DNA of 8,098 nucleotides from contig LVBC01000283.1 of the NCBI GenBank assembly GCA_001604265.1, positions 1 to 8,098 on the forward strand, in the 5' to 3' direction. A program made the translations under genes and the position numbers. This DNA comes from Spirochaetales bacterium Spiro_01. Its GTDB lineage: Bacteria > Spirochaetota > Spirochaetia > Sphaerochaetales > Sphaerochaetaceae. This document shows, piece after piece, positions 1 through 4,790 of the stretch. The notes under the pieces are model-generated. The model made no database searches and was not told the DNA's origin. It saw only the letters and a list, made by a program, of their open reading frames with translations. How positions within the stretch are numbered: position 1 is the stretch's first letter; every line of letters begins with the position of its first letter.

Positions 1-49
1 AGCTGATTTCTCTTAGGAAATGTTTTCATAAGAACAACTACGTTAAAAT

Positions 50-77
50 TTGAACTTTTTTATATGCAAAAGTTCAA
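50..77. repeat. Perfect 10-bp inverted repeat, possible operator
   Basis: TTGAACTTTT (50-59) and AAAAGTTCAA (68-77) are exact reverse complements separated by 8 bases. No T-run follows, so it does not look like a terminator. It lies just upstream of the TATAAT at 86-91 and covers the place where the -35 element would sit, which is a typical operator position. I infer a binding site for a dimeric regulator of the downstream small gene and antiporter. I do not recognise the motif as belonging to a named regulator family. Confidence 0.5.
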
Positions 78-91
78 TTAGTGATTATAAT
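63..91 (+). promoter_or_regulatory. Putative promoter of the small gene-antiporter unit
   Basis: A perfect -10 hexamer TATAAT lies at 86-91. The -35 at 17-bp spacing (TATGCA, 63-68) is poor and overlaps the right arm of the inverted repeat, suggesting an activator-dependent or repressible promoter. Transcription would start near 98, giving a leader of about 28 nt before the ATG at 126. The flanking stretch 1-62 is AT-rich; apart from the left arm of the repeat I see nothing certain in it. Confidence 0.45.
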
Positions 92-125
92 CGCAAGTAT
101 GTTTTTCATATTCTAGGAGGAATAC

Positions 126-254
126 ATGTCAAACGAAGAAGCAATCAAGGTCCTTGAGGATATCAAGCTCTTTGCTGCTGCAGAACAGCTGGACGCATTG
201 AACTATGCTATCGATGTTCTTTCCAAAGCCGATAAGAAAGGAGAGAATAGATAA
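126..254 (+). CDS. 42-aa small protein of unknown function, coupled to antiporter
   Basis: This open frame of 42 codons starts at ATG 126, five bases after a strong SD (AGGAGG, 115-120), and ends with TAA 252-254. The last A of the stop is the first A of the antiporter ATG, so the two should be translationally coupled. The product is acidic to neutral, has no membrane segment or cysteine, and has heptad-like hydrophobic spacing (EEAIKVLEDIKLF, then LDALNYAIDVL) that predicts two amphipathic helices and a charged Lys-rich tail. I do not recognise a family. The strong SD, exact stop-start overlap and neighbour-like codon use support a real gene. A role as a small regulatory partner of the transporter, or simply as a translation-coupling leader, is inference only. 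Confidence 0.7.
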   Translation: MSNEEAIKVLEDIKLFAAAEQLDALNYAIDVLSKADKKGENR

Positions 255-1729
255 TGTACGGAACTTTCTGGTCACTGCTTCCACCAATTGTTGCAATTGC
301 TCTGGCGCTTATTACTAAAGAGGTATACTCATCCCTCTTCATCGGTATTGTACTGGGTGGCATCTTCTTTGCCGGCCCATCTCTCATGGGAGTCATGAAC
401 CATGTCATCAACGATGGTCTGGTAGCCTCCCTCGCCGACAGCTACAACGTCGGTATCCTCATCTTCCTGGTACTGCTCGGTGCCATGGTCGCCCTTATGA
501 ACAAGGCCGGCGGCTCTGCTGCCTTCGGCAACTGGGCAAAGAAGCACATCAAGACAAAGGTCGGTGCACAGTGTGCTACCATCTGTCTTGGTATCCTCAT
601 CTTCATCGATGACTACTTCAACTGTCTCACAGTCGGCTCCGTAATGCGCCCTGTTACCGACAAGTGCAAGGTCTCGAGAGAGAAGCTCGCATACCTCATC
701 GATGCAACAGCAGCTCCTGTCTGTATCATCGCACCTATCAGCTCCTGGGCTGCTGCCGTATCCGGCTTCGTCTCCGAGGGCGAGAATGGCCTTGCACTCT
801 TTGTCAAGGCAATCCCATACAACTACTATGCACTCTTCACACTCGTGGTCATGTTCGCAATGGTCTTCATGAAGATCGAATTCGGCCCGATGGCAAAGTT
901 CGAGGAGACACTTGCAGAGTATGAGCAGGAGAAGGGCGACAAGGAGAATCCAAAGGGAACCGTATTCGATCTGGTCTTCCCGATCGCAATCCTCATCGTT
1001 CTCTGTACTCTCGGCATGATCTACTCCGGTGGCTTCTTCTCAGAGGGCGAGACACAGTGGAACTTCGTCGATGCATTCGCAAACTCCGATGCATCCGTTG
1101 GCCTCGTGATCGGTTCTCTCGCAGCTACAGTCATCACAGTCATAGTCTACCTTGCAAGAAGAGTCCTCTCCTTCAACGACTGCATGTCCTGTCTGCCTGA
1201 TGGCTTCAAGGCAATGGTCCCGGCCATCCTTATCCTCACACTCGCCTGGACACTCAAGGGCATGACCGATTCCCTCGGCGCCAAGGAGTTCGTAGCTGGT
1301 GTCGTACAGGGAAGTGCAGCCGGCCTGCAGAACCTCCTGCCAGCAATCATCTTCGTCATCGCATCTCTCCTGGCCTTCGCAACAGGTACAAGCTGGGGAA
1401 CCTTCGGTATCCTCATCCCAATCTGTATCGCAGTCTTCCCAGATGGTGCTCTGAGAATCATCTCCATTTCCGCATGTATGGCAGGTGCTGTCTGTGGTGA
1501 CCACTGCTCACCGATCTCGGATACCACGATCATGGCCTCCGCAGGTGCAATGTGCAACCACGTCAATCACGTCTCGACACAGCTTCCATATGCAATCAGC
1601 GTCGCAGGACTTTCCTTCCTTACCTACATCGTCGCAGGATTCGTGCAGAATGCAATCATCTCCTTCATCGTAGGTCTTGTATTCATCGCAATCTTCCTGG
1701 TGGTCATCAAGAAGAAGTTCGTGAAGTAG
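254..1729 (+). CDS. NhaC-family Na+/H+ antiporter or Na+-coupled transporter
   Basis: A 491-aa inner-membrane protein of the NhaC superfamily (PF03553). Hydrophobic segments cover most of its length, with hydrophilic linkers near residues 210-235 and 259-280. Family landmarks are FIDDYFN (117-123) with GSVMRPVTDK just after it, TGTSWGTFGI (377-386) and GDHCSPISDTT (415-425), the last two matching the conserved discontinuous helices of the family. The end is basic (IKKKFVK). The start ATG 254 follows AAAGGAG (237-243) and overlaps the upstream stop. Known members exchange Na+ for H+ or move organic acids or amino acids (malate/lactate MleN, methionine MetT, lysine and tyrosine carriers). The sequence alone does not fix the substrate. 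Nearby met genes make methionine a hypothesis, but they are more than 5 kb away and under separate control. Codon use is very narrow (ATC, CTC, TTC, AAG, GCA), suggesting high expression. Confidence 0.9.
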   Translation: MYGTFWSLLPPIVAIALALITKEVYSSLFIGIVLGGIFFAGPSLMGVMNHVINDGLVASLADSYNVGILIFLVLLGAMVALMNKAGGSAAFGNWAKKHIKTKVGAQCATICLGILIFIDDYFNCLTVGSVMRPVTDKCKVSREKLAYLIDATAAPVCIIAPISSWAAAVSGFVSEGENGLALFVKAIPYNYYALFTLVVMFAMVFMKIEFGPMAKFEETLAEYEQEKGDKENPKGTVFDLVFPIAILIVLCTLGMIYSGGFFSEGETQWNFVDAFANSDASVGLVIGSLAATVITVIVYLARRVLSFNDCMSCLPDGFKAMVPAILILTLAWTLKGMTDSLGAKEFVAGVVQGSAAGLQNLLPAIIFVIASLLAFATGTSWGTFGILIPICIAVFPDGALRIISISACMAGAVCGDHCSPISDTTIMASAGAMCNHVNHVSTQLPYAISVAGLSFLTYIVAGFVQNAIISFIVGLVFIAIFLVVIKKKFVK

Positions 1730-1751
1730 TGCATCTTCTGCCTCGATTTCC

Positions 1752-1789
1752 CGCCACTGTACATCCTGTGCAGTGGCGTCTTTGTCTCT
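1752..1789 (+). terminator. Intrinsic terminator after the antiporter gene
   Basis: CGCCACTG (1752-1759) pairs with CAGTGGCG (1771-1778). The stem extends inward by a T-G wobble, A-T and C-G (1760-1762 with 1768-1770), leaving a five-base loop. The T-rich run TCTTTGTCTCT follows. It lies 22 bases after the antiporter stop. The tail is not a pure T-run, so efficiency is uncertain. Confidence 0.72.
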
Positions 1790-1823
1790 ACTAAAAAATT
1801 GAAAAAAGGTCTAGATTTAGACC
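1790..1823 (-). terminator. Probable intrinsic terminator of btuFCD
   Basis: Read on the - strand, GGTCTA-AATC-TAGACC (1823-1808) is followed at once by TTTTTTCAATTTTTT (1807-1793), the form of an intrinsic terminator. The stem has only 6 bp but is GC-closed and the T-runs are long. It lies about 180 bases beyond the btuD stop, so the btuFCD transcript would run antisense through the 60-codon gene before ending. On the + strand the same hairpin immediately precedes the ATG at 1824 and covers the only AAGG-like SD there. Confidence 0.6.
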
Positions 1824-2006
1824 ATGGCAAATGGTGAAGAGGATCTCAGAGAGAAGAACAGGGACAGGATAATGCCTGAAGGAAAGCACTACGAGCGATG
1901 GAAGAGAAGCTATGGGCGCGAGGATGCCGAGATGCTCGAGGAGAAGACCTCTGCGTGGAAATCAGATATCAGAGCAAGGCGCCGTCGTTTTCTGGATGAG
2001 GACTAG
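1824..2006 (+). CDS. 60-aa charged protein of unknown function
   Basis: This 60-codon frame fills the space between the antiporter terminator and btuD. The in-frame TAG at 1818-1820 bounds the start, so ATG 1824 is the longest choice; ATG 1872 (44 aa) is an alternative. The product is very hydrophilic and rich in Glu, Arg and Lys, with two Trp, no membrane segment, and an Arg cluster (RARRRRF) before an acidic end. Codon use (GAG, CTC, AGA/AGG, AAG) resembles the neighbours. It converges on btuD with both stops inside one CTAG (2003-2006). The weak point is initiation: AAGG (1806-1809) is 14 bases from the ATG and lies in a hairpin, and no good promoter is visible. I recognise no family. It is either a true small gene with poor translation or a chance frame in the btuFCD 3' region. 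Confidence 0.5.
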   Translation: MANGEEDLREKNRDRIMPEGKHYERWKRSYGREDAEMLEEKTSAWKSDIRARRRRFLDED

Positions 2007-2746
2007 AACAGGACCACCTTTCTTCCTTTCACAGCTGCGATGGTGCACTCGATCTCGAAGACAGATTTCAGGTTTTCTTCAGTAAGGACCTCTGCTGCAT
2101 CCCCCTGTGAGAAGACTCTTCCATCCTTCAGCAGGATGCAGTCATCTGCATAGGAAAGAATCGTATCGAGGCTGTGAAGGACAGCAGCTACACTTTTTCC
2201 TCTGCTGACAAGGTCTGAAAGCAGCTCGAGAATCCGCTTCTGATGCTTTGGGTCAAGTGAGCTCACAGGCTCATCAAGAAGTAGTATTTCGCTCTCCTGG
2301 CAGATCGCTCTTGCAATCGAGGAGAGCTGCTTCTCGCCACCTGAGAGCGATGATATCCTCCTGGCTCCAAGCTCCTTTATTCCTGCAATGGAAAGCGCTT
2401 CCATCACTTTATCCAGGTTGTCCACATCGGAAGATGGGTACCTTCCAAGCGCAACGAACTCCTCGACTGTGAAGTCGACATCGAGCTGCTCTGCCTGGGG
2501 TGTGAATGCGATCATCTGTGCAAGAGACCTTGGACTGAAGCTGTCGATATCCTTTCCAAGTACCGATATCTCTCCGCTATTTCTTGCCTTCTCTCTGATC
2601 AGAGTCCTGAGAAGTGTGCTCTTTCCAGAACCGTTCGGACCGGCAATTGCAGTGAGTTTTCCCTTCCTGATAACTATATCGATGTCCTTGAGTACCAACC
2701 TGTCTTTGTATCCAGCAGATAGTGCTCTTGTCTCAATTGCATTCAT
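2003..2746 (-). CDS. btuD: Cobalamin ABC importer ATPase BtuD-type
   Basis: A 247-aa cytoplasmic ATPase of the iron/B12 importer group (FecE/BtuD/FhuC). All nucleotide-binding elements are intact: Walker A GPNGSGKST (36-44), Q-loop Q84 in FTPQ, signature LSGGEKQ (134-140), Walker B ILLLDEP (154-160), D-loop SSLD (162-165) and switch His191. The length is normal for the family. The start ATG (2744-2746) follows AGGAGG by eight bases and overlaps the btuC stop as ATGA. It would power BtuC as a dimer. The ATPase alone cannot be separated from siderophore or haem ATPases; the B12 assignment rests on the divergent riboswitch-controlled receptor and the nearby MetH genes. The gene ends tail to tail with the 60-codon gene. 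Confidence 0.88.
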   Translation of the reverse strand: MNAIETRALSAGYKDRLVLKDIDIVIRKGKLTAIAGPNGSGKSTLLRTLIREKARNSGEISVLGKDIDSFSPRSLAQMIAFTPQAEQLDVDFTVEEFVALGRYPSSDVDNLDKVMEALSIAGIKELGARRISSLSGGEKQLSSIARAICQESEILLLDEPVSSLDPKHQKRILELLSDLVSRGKSVAAVLHSLDTILSYADDCILLKDGRVFSQGDAAEVLTEENLKSVFEIECTIAAVKGRKVVLF

Positions 2747-3705
2747 CTGTAGTTCCTCCTTCTCAGAAGCAGGATGAAGAGTGGAACTCCAAGTATCGAG
2801 GTCACGATTCCGACTGGAAGCTCTGCAGGGCCTGCGATTGTCCTTGAGACCAGATCAGATGAGAGCATTATGAGGCTTCCGAAGAGGATCGAAAGAGGAA
2901 TTGTCCTTCTGTGCTTCGGCCCTGCGATGAGCTTCGCAAGGTGGGGCGACATGAGACCCACGAATCCGATTATCCCGCACAGGCTCACAGAGACAGCGGT
3001 AGCAAGACTTGCCAGAACGAGAAGTGCAAGTCTCGTCGAATTCACATCTATTCCCAGTGAGCTTGCCGTACCAGAATCGAGAAGGAGTATGTCGAGCCTG
3101 GTCGCCCAGAGTGAGGCAACGAGGAGTATGAGGATGAAGGCAGAGAGGAGATATGCTACTGATGACCAGTCTGCTGCACTGAAGGAGCCAAGGCTCCAGA
3201 AGAGCACGGACTCTGTCCTCCTTCTCGAAATGAAGATGCAGAGTGTTGTGAGTGAAGTCAGAAGCAGATTGATCGCAATGCCCGAGAGTATCAGGGAACC
3301 AGGCTCTCGCCTGGAGATGAGGAAGATGAGAAGGGCTGCAAGCAGGGCTCCGGAGAATGCGAAGTAGGGAAGAAAGAGTGCGATGAGAGCATAGGGAAGG
3401 AGGACAGAGGCAAGCACAGCAGCAAGCGAGCTGCCAGCTGAGACACCAAGCAGATACGAGTCGGCCATCGGATTTCTGAAGACGCTCTGGAATACAAGGC
3501 CCGAGAGCGAAAGAATTCCACCTGCAAGGAGTGCCGAGAGCACTCTTGGCACTCTCATGTTGAGAAGTATGTAGGCCTCCGGTGACGAGATATCCGAAAG
3601 CACAGCAGAGGGTGAGACCTCAGCTGCTCCTGAAAGGATGCCGACAGCTGAAAGCAAAAGCAGCAGGATAAGCAGCAGGGAAGCGATGCAGTATACTCTC
3701 TTCAT
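2743..3705 (-). CDS. btuC: Cobalamin ABC importer permease BtuC-type
   Basis: A 320-aa FecCD-family permease (PF01032), slightly shorter than many members. It has a hydrophobic first helix (about 7-27), then the family block from NMRVPRVLSALLAGG (49-63) through QSVFRNPMADSYLLG (73-87). GFVGLMSPH (247-255) contains the Gly-rich loop and coupling region that contacts the ATPase. The family C-terminal signature is PAELPVGIVTSILGVPLF (293-310). About ten membrane helices are expected. The start ATG (3703-3705) overlaps the btuF stop as ATGA and is preceded by GGAG at eight bases. It would form the inner-membrane channel with BtuD and receive substrate from BtuF. The substrate is inferred from context, because siderophore permeases look alike. 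Confidence 0.88.
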   Translation of the reverse strand: MKRVYCIASLLLILLLLLSAVGILSGAAEVSPSAVLSDISSPEAYILLNMRVPRVLSALLAGGILSLSGLVFQSVFRNPMADSYLLGVSAGSSLAAVLASVLLPYALIALFLPYFAFSGALLAALLIFLISRREPGSLILSGIAINLLLTSLTTLCIFISRRRTESVLFWSLGSFSAADWSSVAYLLSAFILILLVASLWATRLDILLLDSGTASSLGIDVNSTRLALLVLASLATAVSVSLCGIIGFVGLMSPHLAKLIAGPKHRRTIPLSILFGSLIMLSSDLVSRTIAGPAELPVGIVTSILGVPLFILLLRRRNYR

Positions 3706-4538
3706 CTGAAATACTCCGGATACAGGCTCTCTGCGATGATGGCAACAGCATCGGCACTCCTGATGCCCTGTCTCTCTGCCATATCCCCATCTATCGGTAC
3801 TACCTTTCCTGTCAATGCTGGCAGGATATCGCTGCTCTTGAGAGAAGCTGCCTCCTCTGGAACGAAGATGATATCGGGGTTCTCTCTTACAAGAAGCTCA
3901 TTCGAGATGGACCAGAAGCTTCCTTCTCTTGCGGCATTGATTCCACCAGCCACCTCTATCAGCTCTCCAAGGTATGTATCCCCGGTCGCGGCCCAGGTGC
4001 CTCCCTTTCCCCAGCTGATGAGAAAGACACAGCTTTTCCTTTCACATTCCGGTATCCCTTCGACCTTCTCTCTGACAGACTCGATCCTTTCCTTCATCTC
4101 GCTGATTCTTTCTTCCGCCTCCATCTGCCTCTCTGTAAGCTCTCCGATCTCCTCTATGAGCTGATAGGTGCCTTCGAGACTCTCTGCAGGGACTATCTGA
4201 TGGACATTGAGTCCCGACTTCTCAAGCGACTTCACGTGTGTGGGAGCTGTGAGCTCCGATACGAGCACAAGAGTCGGCCTCAGAAGGATTATCCTCTCGA
4301 TATTCGGTTCCATTATCGTTCCTATGCTCTCGACGCTTTCGACACTCTCCGGATAGTTGCAGTAATCGCTCCTGCCGACAAGCTCTGCTTCGAGGCCCAG
4401 AGCAGAGACTATCTCTGTCATGTTGGGTGCGATCGAGACGATTCTCAGTTCTCCTTTCGGCGCACTCTCCAAGTCTCCCTGTGCAAAGAGAAGAAGCGAT
4501 GTGAGAAGTAGCGATAGCAGCAGAATAGAGCGTCTCAT
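3702..4538 (-). CDS. btuF: Periplasmic cobalamin-binding protein BtuF-type
   Basis: A 278-aa class III periplasmic binding protein (PF01497). Residues 1-20 (MRR, then a Leu-rich core ending LLLFAQ) are a signal peptide with no lipobox Cys, so a soluble periplasmic protein is expected. The N-lobe opens with RIVSIAPNMTEIVSALGLE and GRSDYCNYP (55-63), typical of B12-binding members. A charged helix at about 123-160 is the rigid inter-lobe helix of this fold. The C-lobe contains WGKGGTWAATGDTYLGELIEVAGG and ends SLYPEYFR. ATG 4538 is the only possible start, since TAA lies in frame nine bases upstream and the next Met is residue 40. No SD is visible, and the predicted transcript start falls at the ATG, so translation may be leaderless. 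First gene of btuFCD. Confidence 0.87.
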   Translation of the reverse strand: MRRSILLLSLLLTSLLLFAQGDLESAPKGELRIVSIAPNMTEIVSALGLEAELVGRSDYCNYPESVESVESIGTIMEPNIERIILLRPTLVLVSELTAPTHVKSLEKSGLNVHQIVPAESLEGTYQLIEEIGELTERQMEAEERISEMKERIESVREKVEGIPECERKSCVFLISWGKGGTWAATGDTYLGELIEVAGGINAAREGSFWSISNELLVRENPDIIFVPEEAASLKSSDILPALTGKVVPIDGDMAERQGIRSADAVAIIAESLYPEYFR

Positions 4539-4544
4539 GGTAAT

Positions 4545-4573
4545 AGCTTAGTCGTTCAGGCTCTGTTTGACAA
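4545..4573 (-). promoter_or_regulatory. Putative btuFCD promoter, divergent
   Basis: On the - strand, TTGTCA (4573-4568) is followed after 17 bases by TAAGCT (4550-4545). The -35 is good; the -10 keeps only the most conserved positions (T1, A2, T6). The predicted start is about 4538-4539, at the btuF ATG. The -35 occupies the same bases as the + strand -35, so the two promoters probably compete for RNA polymerase. Confidence 0.4.
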
Positions 4574-4595
4574 ATGCCTGCTGCTATTCTACGAT
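4567..4595 (+). promoter_or_regulatory. Promoter of the riboswitch-btuB transcript
   Basis: A consensus TTGACA (4567-4572), a 17-base spacer and TACGAT (4590-4595, four of six matches) form a sigma-70-type promoter. The predicted start near 4602 coincides with the first base pair of the riboswitch closing stem (4603/4604), which supports both calls. Confidence 0.68.
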
Positions 4596-4602
4596 CGGAA
4601 TA

Positions 4603-4688
4603 GGCATATGGGGAAAGAGAGGTCAGACTCCTCCACGGTCCCGCCACTGTGTTTGCAAAAAGTGCATCAGCCAGAATGCCCATATGCT
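4603..4688 (+). ncRNA. Cobalamin riboswitch aptamer, compact, Cbl-II-like
   Basis: Conserved landmarks occur in order: GGGGAA (4610-4615); a P4-like hairpin GAGG/CCTC (4619-4622 with 4630-4633) around the GGTCAGACTCC core; P5 CACGGT/ACTGTG (4634-4639 with 4646-4651) with loop CCCGCC; a minimal P6 TGC/GCA (4654-4656 with 4664-4666); and the J6/3-like AGCCAGAATGCC (4669-4680). GCATATGGG (4604-4612) pairs perfectly with CCCATATGC (4679-4687), and an additional G-T pair at 4603/4688 closes the element. The aptamer is only about 86 nt and lacks the large peripheral helices of classic btuB riboswitches. The GAATGCC junction, in place of GGAGACCTGCC, resembles the Cbl-II class. Ligand preference (methyl- or hydroxocobalamin rather than adenosylcobalamin) is inference. 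Confidence 0.88.
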
Positions 4689-4724
4689 GCAGCACGCCGC
4701 CACGATGTATGGCCACAGACGTGA

Positions 4725-4760
4725 GAGGACAGGGGTACCTGTCTGCTTTCCTGTGTCCTC
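4725..4760 (+). promoter_or_regulatory. Riboswitch linker hairpin with two alternative folds
   Basis: GAGGAC (4725-4730) pairs with GTCCTC (4755-4760), and CAGG (4730-4733) can also meet CCTG (4750-4753). Alternatively GACAGG (4728-4733) pairs perfectly with CCTGTC (4738-4743) across a GGTA loop. The folds are mutually exclusive. The longer one ends one base before the SD-covering hairpin and would stack beside it. Confidence 0.5.
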
Positions 4761-4761
4761 A

Positions 4762-4782
4762 TCCTTCCAGGCGTGGAAGGAG
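4762..4782 (+). promoter_or_regulatory. Riboswitch P13: SD-sequestering hairpin of btuB
   Basis: TCCTTCC (4762-4768) pairs perfectly with GGAAGGA (4775-4781) across the six-base loop AGGCGT. The 3' strand is the SD of the receptor gene (GGAAGGAG, 4775-4782), eight bases before ATG 4791. The loop's GGCG (4770-4773) is complementary to CGCC in the aptamer L5 loop (4642-4645), the kissing contact known from cobalamin riboswitches. Bound cobalamin should therefore stabilise this hairpin and block translation. This SD also fixes the start at 4791; GTG 4773 lies inside the loop. Confidence 0.78.
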
Positions 4783-4790
4783 AAACAAAA

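Noticed and set aside
8..34. Imperfect hairpin and near-repeat of ATGTTTTCATA (21-31) with ATGTTTTTCATA (100-111)
   Set aside because: The stem is bulged and AT-rich without a T-run, and the repeat is short in AT-rich DNA. Chance is a sufficient explanation.
1040..1504. 154-codon open frame on the - strand
   Set aside because: It lies fully inside the antiporter gene. Its Cys/Asp/Glu-rich, low-complexity product is what the antisense of a membrane-protein gene with regular third positions gives.
2774..3367. 197-codon open frame on the + strand
   Set aside because: It is antisense to btuC, whose family motifs are unambiguous. The product has no recognisable domain and no good SD.
4573..4608. 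Hairpin ATGC/CTATTC...GAATAG/GCAT as a 5' stem of the riboswitch
   Set aside because: It overlaps the predicted promoter spacer and -10, so most of it would not be transcribed. The 9-bp closing stem 4604-4612/4679-4687 explains the same 3' bases better.
4222..4716. 164-codon open frame on the - strand spanning btuF and the riboswitch
   Set aside because: It is out of frame with btuF and starts within the riboswitch region. The product is Arg/His-rich without a family, so it is a frame shadow.
4773..4790. Upstream GTG as start of the receptor
   Set aside because: It would use no SD and lies in the loop of the SD-covering hairpin. ATG 4791 has a well-spaced SD and begins a standard signal peptide.
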